Origin: a virus
Strand: one strand, 5' to 3'
IMG/VR virus record: IMGVR_UViG_3300028364_000048
Coordinates: 1-50,672 of that record
DNA: 50,672 nt
The notes under the pieces are model-generated. The model did no database searches. It saw nothing but the letters and a program-made list of their open reading frames with translations, and was not told where the DNA came from. Made by a program: the position numbers and the translations under genes. Positions 9,001-15,799 of this stretch are shown piece by piece. Position 1 is the first letter of the stretch. Every line of letters begins with the position of its first letter.

Positions 9001-9764
9001 GTGACTCTGACGGTAACTACATCACAAACTACGTCTCCGATGCAGCGACCTTGCAGGGTGCAGCAGTTCCGGGCAGTTCGCTCCCAACTGGGGTAACATA
9101 CAAAGGCTCATTCAACTCTGTATCGACCCCGTACACTGTGTCGGCAACTTCACAGAACACATCAAACCCGGTTTCGTGGATAACACCGGCGGATGGCACG
9201 ATAGCTTGGGTTTCAGTACTGATGCAGGACAGAAAGGATGGAAACCCACTTCCACCATCGCCTGCAATACTTGAAACTCGAAACGGGATCTCCGGTACGC
9301 CGACCAACATGACGCTGTTTGGCTCGGACGGCAACGTATTCATTAACGGCCCCGGGACAGCCAGAGCGATCATGGCAATGCAGTACCAAACACCCGCCTC
9401 CGGTGCTGGGCTTATGCGCAGTGGTTTTGGGTCAGCGTCTTACTGGAACCTGAGCCATTGGGAAGTTGACCCGGCTGTGTTTGACTTGACGGCAACGCAA
9501 TCAGTCGAGGCAGTGAACGCTGGAGTCGCATCGACAAGCGTCGAAATCGCAAATGTGCCAGCAGGGTCGGTCCTGTTCGCAGCGGCCTACAACAGGGATG
9601 GGACGCCAATCACCTTCAATGGGGGAACCGTGAACCACATGGACACGAGAACCTACGGGAGTTCTGCCCGCAGAGTTTCGGTCATGTCGGGCACAGCGTC
9701 TGGCAACCTGACTGTTACGGCCACGGCTGAGATGCTTTTGGTCGGGATCATTCCGCCGAATTAG
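6051..9764 (+). CDS. Large tail fibre: FN3-like modules plus SGNH/acetylesterase-like domain
   Basis: A 1237-residue receptor-binding type protein behind AAGGAAAA. Residues ~55-150 and ~160-255 resemble fibronectin type III modules (repeated sandwich patterns ending in VRAVNSVGAGPWS and TNNGNGAASAASN). A lectin-like beta region follows. Residues ~620-850 look like an SGNH hydrolase of the sialate O-acetylesterase kind: block I LGQSQ with Ser629, a block III-like LHQWGTSDA from ~738, and AHQN with His831. That suggests removal of acetyl or similar esters from surface polysaccharide. The C-terminus is beta-sandwich-like. It ends in UAG, and the next protein continues in the same frame. Confidence 0.72.
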   Translation: MSGYLLFHVPTETCTIVTGSLPLAVNAPQGGGTYRVYELGLPFDIVVAATVTAPSTMAAPTLTGGETQITIAPPSAPNLNGGTLLTDGYRFLVYSAADALLATVDRGNLAEFNVTGLSAQTGVYATVFARTNNGNGAASAASNTVAVTAAETATAPDAFLTNGWALTDKPSADGDTLTLTISALPVDNGGAAITSIQYRIGTGAAVTLASGAATGARDITVLADTEASIEVRAVNSVGAGPWSAAKTATPTVVTASLAGSLRFPDTNGHTAATNLVLRQSTTNMPAPLAADTAFFGIIELPSVVRNEEEIYTILGDGFGGDEFTIAVYGRGPNLGERRNTVTCFANDTIVSSVLPTTLERFLLVAERQANNVRVGVYPCDGSTSLPGTFKSAVSGTTGAYAWTGTEFRIGDFGSDGTAPAATFLPVSKQRRFPGEIALLGYVDGTATQANWESIAAGADPITVLGAANLPWYRRFDGTTETLDHPSAATADSTSAATVFGTMLKGGHIVAQSEAKSLLVNPLPLPGQVYGVKKAVNWASAQVPLSGTAAGRNGETIEARILYEGTNNLLLDWTVVGNVASGAWTGTVTCPRSANGWCYVEVRSQSEPAAVATRMQPFAAGYKLVMLGQSQVTIAMNGTGFGSTVTTPLKLTYASVLENAPGVSPLKAGRVGGDYVSDALAELSNTLGLYSNDTPIMVIRESVNGTRVDQFLDDGQAGRTFDTIVASVAAVGGDVSIVLHQWGTSDAGEPDYGDLHDELNAATPVAPIDHSLPQALDAGYEYLVMPLSRHSNNYMNNIRQTSIAWAQANSNPFGPWFSDVTIDEGGGTTGAHQNISVLMGNPNWGAKAGIGVARAVGIDTSTNPYFAQGVELSSDRTKITVTPVLPNGGTLYSPAPTNLSQFFVSENGGSSYATDGFIAAIADGKVEITKDSAGTFATGSMVSVRSDNRNFESGVWSEADITAGVLYESYDKDRMNRGLMIMGGRDSDGNYITNYVSDAATLQGAAVPGSSLPTGVTYKGSFNSVSTPYTVSATSQNTSNPVSWITPADGTIAWVSVLMQDRKDGNPLPPSPAILETRNGISGTPTNMTLFGSDGNVFINGPGTARAIMAMQYQTPASGAGLMRSGFGSASYWNLSHWEVDPAVFDLTATQSVEAVNAGVASTSVEIANVPAGSVLFAAAYNRDGTPITFNGGTVNHMDTRTYGSSARRVSVMSGTASGNLTVTATAEMLLVGIIPPN
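9762..9764 (+). other. In-frame UAG between fibre and beta-helix spike
   Basis: This UAG is the only stop between the fibre frame (from 6051) and the spike frame (to 11810), which are the same frame. The 17 codons after it (LTTPVNSDEQLASAITT) are open and read as the natural start of a beta-helix domain. No ATG, GTG or TTG lies in this stretch, and the first ATG at 9816 has no Shine-Dalgarno sequence. Readthrough, a recent nonsense change or a sequencing error would each explain it. Confidence 0.6.
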
Positions 9765-9815
9765 CTCACTACACCAGTTAACTCTGATGAACAACTAGCT
9801 TCGGCGATTACAACA

Positions 9816-11810
9816 ATGTCCAATGGCAGTGGTGGAACCATTACAGTTGGAACATCTGGTGGCCCATACAATGTCAGCAGCAACGCTGGTCACGCCACAG
9901 AAACAATCACGATCCGCTCAGCGACTCCGGAAAACCCAGCACGCTTCCAGAGGATTGCACTGTTTTCAGGTGCGAAAAACTTTACGTTTGAAGAGATCCT
10001 GGTTGACAGCCGAGATGTGTATAATATCCGGCCGAGTAACCAGCGAGACCTGGACTTGAGCAGTTGCTCAAACATCGCTTTTCGATTTTGTGAGTTTGTC
10101 AGTGCTGCTGCAGGAGAGTTGGGTGTTACGGGCAGCGTAGCTGGTGAACAGTTGGCAAGGCCAACGGACGCAACAGACATAGAATTTAGTGATAACGTAA
10201 TCAGAAACTACACTTGGGGATTGCGACCGCTTGATGTCACTGGGCTATTAATTCAGAGAAATAAGTTCAGCAACATTCAAGCTGACTACATTCAAATGGA
10301 GGCTGTGCAAGACGTCATTATTCGCGACAATATTTTTGGTCCGCACCTCGGAGCAATCTTCAATATAAATCACGGAGACGTCATTCAGCTTCTATCCAGC
10401 CCCAACTCTGACACTGTGAGTGGGAACATTCTGATCGAAGGGAACCAGATATTCAGCGGCGGCCCAGCAGCCATGCAAGACGTTCTGCTTCAGAATGAAC
10501 GGGTTGGTATTCTTGGTCGGCATGGTTCAATGACCATCAGAAACAACGTTATACATGACGCCGCTTCTCATGGTCTCCGGGTTGAGCACACGAATGGCCT
10601 GACTATGAATAACAACCTCATACTCACAAACCATACGGCTGGTCTCATTAATGTACCCGATGTGCCTCGCGGAAACCCAACCAATCCGCGACTTCAGACC
10701 AGCAACAACAACCTCAGCGTCGTAGTCTCAAACAACCTCGCGGCAAACTACGAGCTTGGCGTCTGGACGCAGACCGGCGGAGCTCGCATCGAGTATGGGT
10801 CGCGGGGACACCCGGACTATGTTCACAACCACTTCGTCAACGCAGATAGGGGCACAACCGGCATAGACTTGCGGGATGCTCGGTTGCTGGCCAGCAGTTC
10901 GTGGGTCGGCATGGGTCCTGCTTTGATCCAGCCCATAAGCACCACACCGGTGCTGACCCCGGTCATGCGGATTACAGAACTTCCAAGCGTTCAAAAGACC
11001 TTTGACGCTGGTCTTTCCATGGACGCGGCAGGCACTTTGTCTGGTCGAACAGGTGTGGTCTTTACCTGGGACTTTGCTGACGATACACAGATGGTTGGTG
11101 AAGTTGTGACCCGAACTTTCACAGACTTTACTCAGCAGGAAGTCACTCTGACAGTCACCATGCCAGACGCAACCGAGGCAGCAATCACCCGGTCATTTGA
11201 ACTGTCTGATCCTGTTCTGCTGGACATGGCATTTGACACAGACTTCTCTGACGCATCGTCTTACAATGTAGGTGCCCAAGGTAATGCTGGGACTGTCGCA
11301 ACTATGATAGTCTCAGAACCCAACGCTGGCTTTACAAATGTACTGGCGATTGGGGGCACCACAAAGCTGAATTTGTGGTCGCGAGGTAGAGCCCATTTGA
11401 ATGGCCTGACAGACTTCGCTGTTTCCCTAGACTTCAAAGTCGGAGAGACCGGCGGTAGCCTTCCATCAGACGGGACGCTTTTTGGTTATCGCGGTGTCAC
11501 AAATGTCAGAGCATTGCAAAACGGCGCTGTCTCCGCAAGCATAACTACATCTGAAGATCCGACCCAGACGATAACCGGTCCAATTAACCGAATTGTTGCT
11601 GGGCAGTGGCACAACTACGCAGCAGTCTACGACGGCTCAACATATAAACTATACCTCGATGATGTGGAGCAGGTTTCGGTTGACGTAACCGGTTACACTA
11701 TCATCAAACCCACCCATGATATTTTCTTAGGGGAGGTCTTTACAGATGCTACAATCCCAGCAAGAATAGCCAACTTGAAGGTAACAAGATCATCTGTGTG
11801 GACGCCGTAA
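9816..11810 (+). CDS. Beta-helix tail spike with PKD-like and lectin-like domains
   Basis: 664 residues from the first ATG, with 17 more codons open upstream. Residues ~1-330 show repeated short strands with Asn ladders (FSDNVIRN, LIQRNKFSN, VIIRDNIFG, LIEGNQIFS, MTIRNNVIHD), the sign of a right-handed parallel beta-helix of the pectate-lyase-like kind used by spikes that bind or cut polysaccharide. Residues ~415-470 (VFTWDFADDTQM) resemble a PKD fold. The last ~190 (WHNYAAVYDGSTYKLYLDD) match a concanavalin/laminin-G-like module. ATG 9816 has no ribosome site, so this start is doubtful. It is the last gene of the rightward block. Confidence 0.72.
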   Translation: MSNGSGGTITVGTSGGPYNVSSNAGHATETITIRSATPENPARFQRIALFSGAKNFTFEEILVDSRDVYNIRPSNQRDLDLSSCSNIAFRFCEFVSAAAGELGVTGSVAGEQLARPTDATDIEFSDNVIRNYTWGLRPLDVTGLLIQRNKFSNIQADYIQMEAVQDVIIRDNIFGPHLGAIFNINHGDVIQLLSSPNSDTVSGNILIEGNQIFSGGPAAMQDVLLQNERVGILGRHGSMTIRNNVIHDAASHGLRVEHTNGLTMNNNLILTNHTAGLINVPDVPRGNPTNPRLQTSNNNLSVVVSNNLAANYELGVWTQTGGARIEYGSRGHPDYVHNHFVNADRGTTGIDLRDARLLASSSWVGMGPALIQPISTTPVLTPVMRITELPSVQKTFDAGLSMDAAGTLSGRTGVVFTWDFADDTQMVGEVVTRTFTDFTQQEVTLTVTMPDATEAAITRSFELSDPVLLDMAFDTDFSDASSYNVGAQGNAGTVATMIVSEPNAGFTNVLAIGGTTKLNLWSRGRAHLNGLTDFAVSLDFKVGETGGSLPSDGTLFGYRGVTNVRALQNGAVSASITTSEDPTQTITGPINRIVAGQWHNYAAVYDGSTYKLYLDDVEQVSVDVTGYTIIKPTHDIFLGEVFTDATIPARIANLKVTRSSVWTP

Positions 11811-12461
11811 TAGATACCGCAGCCGTCCACACTTGGTTGCAAGAATGACCGCCACCAGCGCAGCCAGCAGCAGCCATGCCGATCCGGGCAGGGGGATCGG
11901 CGGGATCGGCAGCGGCTTAGTGGCTGGCACGGTGTAGCCCGGCCGCGCTGCCCTGAAGAACGAATGCGCATTGACTGCGGCGGTGCGGCCCGGCCGCGCG
12001 ATGTATGCGGGCGAGACGGTGTTCACTGCAGCGGCTATGGTGGTCCGTGGCTGGCCGACGGCCACCTGCCAGTTGCCGCATCCGTGCACCAAGACCAGCC
12101 GCCATACCCTCCCTGTGTCGTCTCTGGCGCTCCAGCCGTGGCCCGGCTCCGGCGCTGGTAGGTCTGCGATGATCGGGCGGATCTCAGCAACCGGCCCGCT
12201 CGGGCCGCCAAAAGAGTTCATCACCAGCGACTGCCCATCCACGATCTGCATCGGTTCCCCGTCGCGGTTCGCTGCGATCTGCGTGGCGATCTGGTCGTGC
12301 ACCTCGGGCGGCATCACGTCGCGCGCCTGAGCCATGGCCCACGGCAGCGGGCAGCCGCCCCACAGGTTGCACGCGTGCGGGCCGGGGCCGGCCCATGTGC
12401 TAACAAGGGCTGCGTTGGCGGGCAGGGCCAGGATTGCGACTGCAAGTGCAATGCGGATCAT
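11790..12461 (-). CDS. Exported protein with VPLPA-CTERM-like C-terminal tail
   Basis: 223 residues. The N-terminus MIRIALAVAILALPANAA is a clear Sec signal peptide with an A-x-A site near residue 18. The mature part has paired cysteines (HACNLWGGC). The C-terminus reads IPLPGSAWLLLAALVAVILA then a basic tail (RLRYLLRRPHR). This is the plan of VPLPA-CTERM sorting signals found in Rhodobacteraceae, where such proteins are processed by an exosortase-type enzyme. The protein may be displayed at the host surface during infection. It is last in the leftward block, overlaps its upstream gene by ATGA, and its end overlaps the spike gene. Confidence 0.6.
   Translation of the reverse strand: MIRIALAVAILALPANAALVSTWAGPGPHACNLWGGCPLPWAMAQARDVMPPEVHDQIATQIAANRDGEPMQIVDGQSLVMNSFGGPSGPVAEIRPIIADLPAPEPGHGWSARDDTGRVWRLVLVHGCGNWQVAVGQPRTTIAAAVNTVSPAYIARPGRTAAVNAHSFFRAARPGYTVPATKPLPIPPIPLPGSAWLLLAALVAVILATKCGRLRYLLRRPHR
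11796..11832. terminator. Inverted repeat at convergent gene ends
   Basis: GTGTGGACG (11796-11804) and its exact complement CGTCCACAC (11824-11832) flank a 19-base loop that contains the spike stop codon. It lies where the rightward late block and the leftward block meet tail to tail. Neither side has a strong T-run, so it is at best a weak or factor-aided bidirectional terminator. Confidence 0.4.
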
Positions 12462-12814
12462 GTGTCATTTTCCTCGTGATATGCGTCAACCAGGATCGAA
12501 GCGATGGTGTGAATCAACAGCGCATCCTCGGGGGTTTCATCGAGCAACCATTTCAAAACCTCGGGGTCCAGCAACAAAATAAGCTTATACATGCCGCCAA
12601 ACCTCGTGCCATACTTTGCTTTAATCCGGCTCAATCGGTTGACGTCAGTGTCGGACGGTTCAAACTCCGGCAGCTTGCCAGACCTTCGCAACCGGACCTT
12701 TATTCCGGTTACACGGTTGTTTTCGATGCCCAGCGCCGTCGCTATTTCTGACGTTGTTTTTCCATCAAGCGCCATGTTGAGCACCGCTTCGCGATGGGGT
12801 GACGGCGCGGTCAT
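12458..12814 (-). CDS. Small helix-turn-helix protein
   Basis: 118 residues. Residues ~12-45 (AVLNMALDGKTTSEIATALGIENNRVTGIKVRL) match a helix-turn-helix of the sigma-region-4/resolvase type: helix, GKTTSEIA turn, recognition helix. The rest is helical and acidic at the end. It could be a DNA-binding regulator. It overlaps genes on both sides by four bases (ATGA), so it is translated as part of a run of small leftward genes. Confidence 0.55.
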   Translation of the reverse strand: MTAPSPHREAVLNMALDGKTTSEIATALGIENNRVTGIKVRLRRSGKLPEFEPSDTDVNRLSRIKAKYGTRFGGMYKLILLLDPEVLKWLLDETPEDALLIHTIASILVDAYHEENDT

Positions 12815-12966
12815 GGCTTCGTCGTCAGGTGGTAGTAGGTATTCCAGAATGCCACGTGGCGAAGATCTGTCGGCCCAAAGCGCACCGGCTCAGGCGATAC
12901 CGCACCAGCGGGGACGAGATCGCCCGTCTCGGGGTCAATGGCCCATCTGCGCAAAATTCCGGTCAT
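12811..12966 (-). CDS. Hypothetical 51-residue protein
   Basis: Start chosen at the ATG that overlaps the previous stop (ATGA, 12963-12966), giving MTGILRRWAIDPETGDLVPAG. The sequence is Trp/Pro-rich with no recognised domain. The short spacing and double overlap with neighbours are the main evidence that it is a gene. Confidence 0.45.
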   Translation of the reverse strand: MTGILRRWAIDPETGDLVPAGAVSPEPVRFGPTDLRHVAFWNTYYHLTTKP

Positions 12967-13193
12967 GGCTGTTTCGCCTCCTTGAGCAATGCCGTTCCCC
13001 TGTCTTTCCACAATGATGCGAATTCAGGATACGGCGCGGTTTCCATTAACTCGGTGCACGCTTTGCACCTATCATCCGCAGATTGGCGTGGGCTGTTCAC
13101 TATTCGGGCAAGATCTGCACGTTTCGCTTTGGATTCCTCGGTGATCGGGAACAGTGGCGCGCCTGGGTGCGCAGGGAATAGAATGACAGTCAT
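12963..13193 (-). CDS. Hypothetical 76-residue protein
   Basis: Start at 13193 is preceded by GGAGG on the minus strand; longer upstream readings lack this. The protein begins MTVILFPAHPGAPLFPI and has a CKAC pair near residue 44 and a charged C-terminus. No family recognised. It is coupled by overlap to the next gene. Confidence 0.55.
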   Translation of the reverse strand: MTVILFPAHPGAPLFPITEESKAKRADLARIVNSPRQSADDRCKACTELMETAPYPEFASLWKDRGTALLKEAKQP

Positions 13194-13195
13194 TT

Positions 13196-13426
13196 TCAGT
13201 CCTCCGTAAATTCGAGTTCTTCCGCCATTTCCAGCAGGTAGAATGTGAGTTTCGGGCGCAAGAATGTCAGGGACGTGACGGCGATGCCAAACATTTCCAG
13301 CTTTTCGATCTCGATATTCACCGGCGCGTTGTATGCTGGCGACCCGTCTGCGCCGACGCCCTGACATTCCGCATCGGCTGTGAAGCTGACGAAAATGTCG
13401 CCGTTGTGATATGTGGCGCGCATCAT
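13196..13426 (-). CDS. Hypothetical 76-residue protein
   Basis: Start at 13426 overlaps the clamp-like gene's stop (ATGA); a second ATG follows immediately. It encodes MMRATYHNGDIFVSFTADAE and an acidic end (EELEFTED). It is predicted beta-rich with no recognised domain. Translation is probably coupled to the clamp-like gene upstream. Confidence 0.55.
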   Translation of the reverse strand: MMRATYHNGDIFVSFTADAECQGVGADGSPAYNAPVNIEIEKLEMFGIAVTSLTFLRPKLTFYLLEMAEELEFTED

Positions 13427-14091
13427 GTTTGCACTCCCGTCCACAGAGTCTGCATAAGCGTGCCGCGCAGGCGCGCAGACGCTACAAAATCCACCCGGAT
13501 CGGATCACCTGCACACTGCCCTCCGGTCAACCGGATCGGGCGGCCCTTTTCGATCACGTCTGCGGCCTTGACCAGCTTGGCCAGCACGGTCGGATCGTAG
13601 CACAAGCTGGCAGCGCCCCCGCCGCCTTTGGCCACCACGCGCCGCCAGTCGGGATAGGTGCCGTCGATCACGGTAAATTCCAGAACACCGACACGGCGCA
13701 TTTCACCGTCAGTACCGTCATTGATTACAAATTGCAGGATCCCGGTCGTCGTGTCGCCGTAGACCCACAGGTTCCCCTTGACCTTGAACGCCTTGTCGGT
13801 TGCGTCACATGACAGGATGAACCCGGCGCGTTGAGGCCTGCACACAGTTCCGGGATGCCATGGCCCGTCCATGCCTTGCGTGAAACATTCCGTGCCGACG
13901 TGGCATCCGTCTGGCAATTCAATCGTCATCACCTGGTGGCCGTCCAGCGCTACCAGCTTGTCAGCCTCGATCAGCACGCCACACAAATAATAGCGGGTCT
14001 GTTCGGTGCTGATGCACTGGAACGCAGCTCTCAGATCACTGGCAGGCAGGAAAAACGTGGTCGGTGTCGGGGTCGGTGTAATGGTTTTCAT
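13423..14091 (-). CDS. Sliding-clamp-like protein (DnaN-related, short)
   Basis: 222 residues. Two stretches match the bacterial polymerase III beta clamp: FFLPASDLRAAFQCIS with YYLCGVLIEADKLVALDGHQ near the N-terminus, and FTVIDGTYPDWRRVV at ~140-155, the equivalent of the DGRYPDYRRVLP segment. A full clamp has ~370 residues in three domains; this one has room for about two. It may be a minimal phage clamp or a factor that competes with the host clamp. It sits in a run of overlapping small genes well away from the polymerase gene. Confidence 0.6.
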   Translation of the reverse strand: MKTITPTPTPTTFFLPASDLRAAFQCISTEQTRYYLCGVLIEADKLVALDGHQVMTIELPDGCHVGTECFTQGMDGPWHPGTVCRPQRAGFILSCDATDKAFKVKGNLWVYGDTTTGILQFVINDGTDGEMRRVGVLEFTVIDGTYPDWRRVVAKGGGGAASLCYDPTVLAKLVKAADVIEKGRPIRLTGGQCAGDPIRVDFVASARLRGTLMQTLWTGVQT

Positions 14092-14342
14092 TTGGTTTTC
14101 TCCGGTTGGGTAAAGGTGAATGTCAAGTCATTTTCTGGTGACATTACCAAGAATGTTTGGCCGGGTTTAACGTAAGATTTACCACGGACTTCGGTTTCCA
14201 GCATTTCTCTGTTCATGCCATCCACCCCGTTGAACCAATCAACATTTTGAAACGTTACGGGCTTGCCCGCGCCGAATGCAAACCCATCGGCCAATTTGGC
14301 AGGTAATCGGTATACATAAACCATTGTATCATTTATCTGCAT
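14088..14342 (-). CDS. Hypothetical 84-residue protein
   Basis: ATG 14342 is preceded by GGAGA at good spacing. The protein begins MQINDTMVYVYRLPAKL, is beta-rich with aromatic residues, and ends in TFTFTQPEKTK. No domain recognised. It overlaps the clamp-like gene start by four bases, so the two may be produced together. Confidence 0.55.
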   Translation of the reverse strand: MQINDTMVYVYRLPAKLADGFAFGAGKPVTFQNVDWFNGVDGMNREMLETEVRGKSYVKPGQTFLVMSPENDLTFTFTQPEKTK

Positions 14343-14380
14343 GGTGGTGTCTCCAGTTGCGTTGGTATTGGGCAGGACTG

Positions 14381-14632
14381 TTAAGGCGCCACAGAGTTGG
14401 CGGCAAAAAACGCGCGGGTATCGTCGGGTGTCATCCCCTTGGCCTGCTTAATCCAGTCGCGTGCTGTGGCCAGCGCCGCTTGCCTGCTTCGTGTCCGACC
14501 CCTGAAAAAGTAACTTGCTGGAAGCAGCCCGTAGCGTGGATGAGGAACCGCTGCGTAGACGCGGATCTCGGGGCGGTAGACACCCTGAAGGCTGGATGCG
14601 GCGCAGGCGGTGATCTGGTTGGGTATGGGCAT
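14381..14632 (-). CDS. Hypothetical 83-residue protein
   Basis: Start at ATG 14632, just downstream of a family promoter (14673-14701). The upstream extension of the frame runs into promoter sequence and is rejected. The protein (MPIPNQITACAASSLQG start) has a basic middle and a helical end, DWIKQAKGMTPDDTRAFFAA. No family recognised. First gene of a leftward transcription unit that continues into the clamp-like gene. Confidence 0.6.
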   Translation of the reverse strand: MPIPNQITACAASSLQGVYRPEIRVYAAVPHPRYGLLPASYFFRGRTRSRQAALATARDWIKQAKGMTPDDTRAFFAANSVAP

Positions 14633-14672
14633 GTCTGTGTCTCCTTGGTGTATGTTTTGTATTCCTAAGACT

Positions 14673-14701
14673 AGAGTAGCGCATCTATAAAATGTTGTAA
14701 A
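14673..14701 (-). promoter_or_regulatory. Family promoter, class A
   Basis: Read leftward: -35 TTTACA (14696-14701), 17-base spacer, -10 TACTCT (14673-14678), then AGTCTTAGGAATAC. Same layout as the twelve other family members. It precedes the gene at 14381-14632. Confidence 0.8.
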
Positions 14702-14766
14702 CAATTATTTTGAGCCGTTGACTGGCCTTTTAACGTCATGCCAAGGACGTCTAACTCTAATCCGTA

Positions 14767-14907
14767 TCAACTATCTAGATTGCCCATACGCGGCCCATCG
14801 CCTCGCGGTTCGGTTGATGGATTGAATTGCCCTTTTTGCGCGCGATACGGAACGCTTGGGAATTCTTCAATGCGCGGTGGCGCTCTTATAATGATGCCGA
14901 GGAACAT
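14767..14907 (-). CDS. Hypothetical 46-residue protein
   Basis: A small frame starting five bases after the previous stop, beginning MFLGIIIRAPPRIEEFPSVP. Only a weak GGAAGA precedes it. The composition (Pro, Arg, acidic) is plausible for a small cytoplasmic protein. An antisense plus-strand frame across the same bases is less convincing. Confidence 0.4.
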   Translation of the reverse strand: MFLGIIIRAPPRIEEFPSVPYRAQKGQFNPSTEPRGDGPRMGNLDS

Positions 14908-14911
14908 GTCG

Positions 14912-15157
14912 TCAGTCTTCCATCTGTTCGGAATAAACAATGAAGCGTTGCTCTACGGCAGGTATGATCCCATCGCTGAACACCAGTAAAGCTTTTTTCG
15001 GGTCACGTTCCATCACCATAAGGAGGACTAAGGCAATCATGTGGTCCAACGTTCTGAGAATTTCGACCAGCTCCCGTTCATTGGTTATATCGCGACCGTC
15101 AATGACATCCGTGGCTGCCAATCTGGCGCGGCGAGCATTCCTTTGTACTTCAATCAT
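14912..15157 (-). CDS. Hypothetical 81-residue helical protein
   Basis: ATG 15157 follows AGGAGAC. The protein is helical: RNARRARLAATDV, then RELVEILRTLDHMIALVLLMVM with a hydrophobic face, and VEQRFIVYSEQ. It is not recognised. It lies in a cluster of very small genes that share the leader sequence GATAGGAGA. Confidence 0.6.
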   Translation of the reverse strand: MIEVQRNARRARLAATDVIDGRDITNERELVEILRTLDHMIALVLLMVMERDPKKALLVFSDGIIPAVEQRFIVYSEQMED

Positions 15158-15162
15158 TGTCG

Positions 15163-15327
15163 TCAGTCTCCTATCTGGTCGGTGGTTCCGTTTAAATCTT
15201 TAGTGAACAGATCAATCTGTTCGGACAAACTTAAAGCTGTTTTTGGATCTGCCTTGTGCATCTCTGCGAGGTGCTTGAGATAATCCCGCTCACTAGCGTG
15301 GCCATACATTCTGTAAACTGGGATCAT
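15163..15327 (-). CDS. Hypothetical 54-residue protein
   Basis: Starts by ATGA overlap with the preceding small gene, MIPVYRMYGHASERDYLKHL. It is helical and charged, ending in GTTDQIGD; the last codons overlap the ribosome-binding region of the next gene. No family recognised. Gene status rests on coupling and on amino-acid composition. Confidence 0.5.
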   Translation of the reverse strand: MIPVYRMYGHASERDYLKHLAEMHKADPKTALSLSEQIDLFTKDLNGTTDQIGD

Positions 15328-15491
15328 GGCTTCAAAACCGCCACAGCGTTTCCATTCAAATCCCGTGATACAATGGTGCGATAAGAATGCGTGCCGGAAA
15401 GCGTTTCGAATGTCATTTCTCTCAAAGTATCGCCGTTTTCAGTTATGATCTTTTTGACGGCTTCTGCCAGTTCGTCGGGTGTGAGTTTCAT
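15324..15491 (-). CDS. Small protein, paralogue 1 of a KLTPDE family
   Basis: 55 residues behind AGGAGA: MKLTPDELAEAVKKIITENG, then TLREMTF and THSYRTIVSRDL. It is clearly related to the 58-residue product of 15545-15721 (shared KLTPDE, TL-R-TF-T, THSYR-I-SR-L), so the two genes are a tandem duplication that has diverged. Predicted helix then beta hairpin. Function unknown. Confidence 0.6.
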   Translation of the reverse strand: MKLTPDELAEAVKKIITENGDTLREMTFETLSGTHSYRTIVSRDLNGNAVAVLKP

Positions 15492-15544
15492 GGTGTTGTC
15501 TCCTATCTGGTCGGCTTGAATTTCGGGAAGTTTTCATGGTGGCA

Positions 15545-15721
15545 TCAGTCATCGTCTTGCGTGCAAATCCAACGGCTGAGACCCCGCGAAAAAATAGCGC
15601 GATATGAGTGCGTTCTGGAAGGCGTTTTGAATGTCAGCCTTGTCAAAGTGTAATCGTTGTCAACCGCTAGATTGTCGACGTAGGTCGCCATTTCGTCGGG
15701 TGTGAGTTTCGCGGGGCCCAT
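15545..15721 (-). CDS. Small protein, paralogue 2 of a KLTPDE family
   Basis: 58 residues, MGPAKLTPDEMATYVDNLAV, with THSYRAIFSRGLSRW near the end. It is homologous to the neighbouring 55-residue protein. It is preceded by GATAGGATA, similar to the other leaders in this cluster. The C-terminus differs (ICTQDDD). Function unknown. Confidence 0.6.
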   Translation of the reverse strand: MGPAKLTPDEMATYVDNLAVDNDYTLTRLTFKTPSRTHSYRAIFSRGLSRWICTQDDD

Positions 15722-15722
15722 A

Positions 15723-15788
15723 TCAGTATCCTATCTGGTAAATGTGTGTCGGCATAGCGGTTGCTCCAGGGAAGGCAATAATTTTCAT
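15723..15788 (-). CDS. Possible 21-residue microprotein
   Basis: ATG 15788 follows a good GATAGGAGA site and encodes MKIIAFPGATAMPTHIYQIG plus one residue before TGA, ending two bases upstream of the next ATG. The site and tight coupling suggest that it is translated, either as a microprotein or as a leader peptide for the KLTPDE gene downstream. Confidence 0.35.
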   Translation of the reverse strand: MKIIAFPGATAMPTHIYQIGY

Positions 15789-15799
15789 AGCCGCTTCTC

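Noticed and set aside
9816-11810. Genome-wide reassignment of UAG to an amino acid
   Set aside because: Several other genes end properly at UAG (27161, 49184, 50201, 50551), so recoding could only be local.
14738-14989. Plus-strand frame with a CPFC motif
   Set aside because: It is antisense to two likely minus-strand small genes with leader sequences, and it has no ribosome site.
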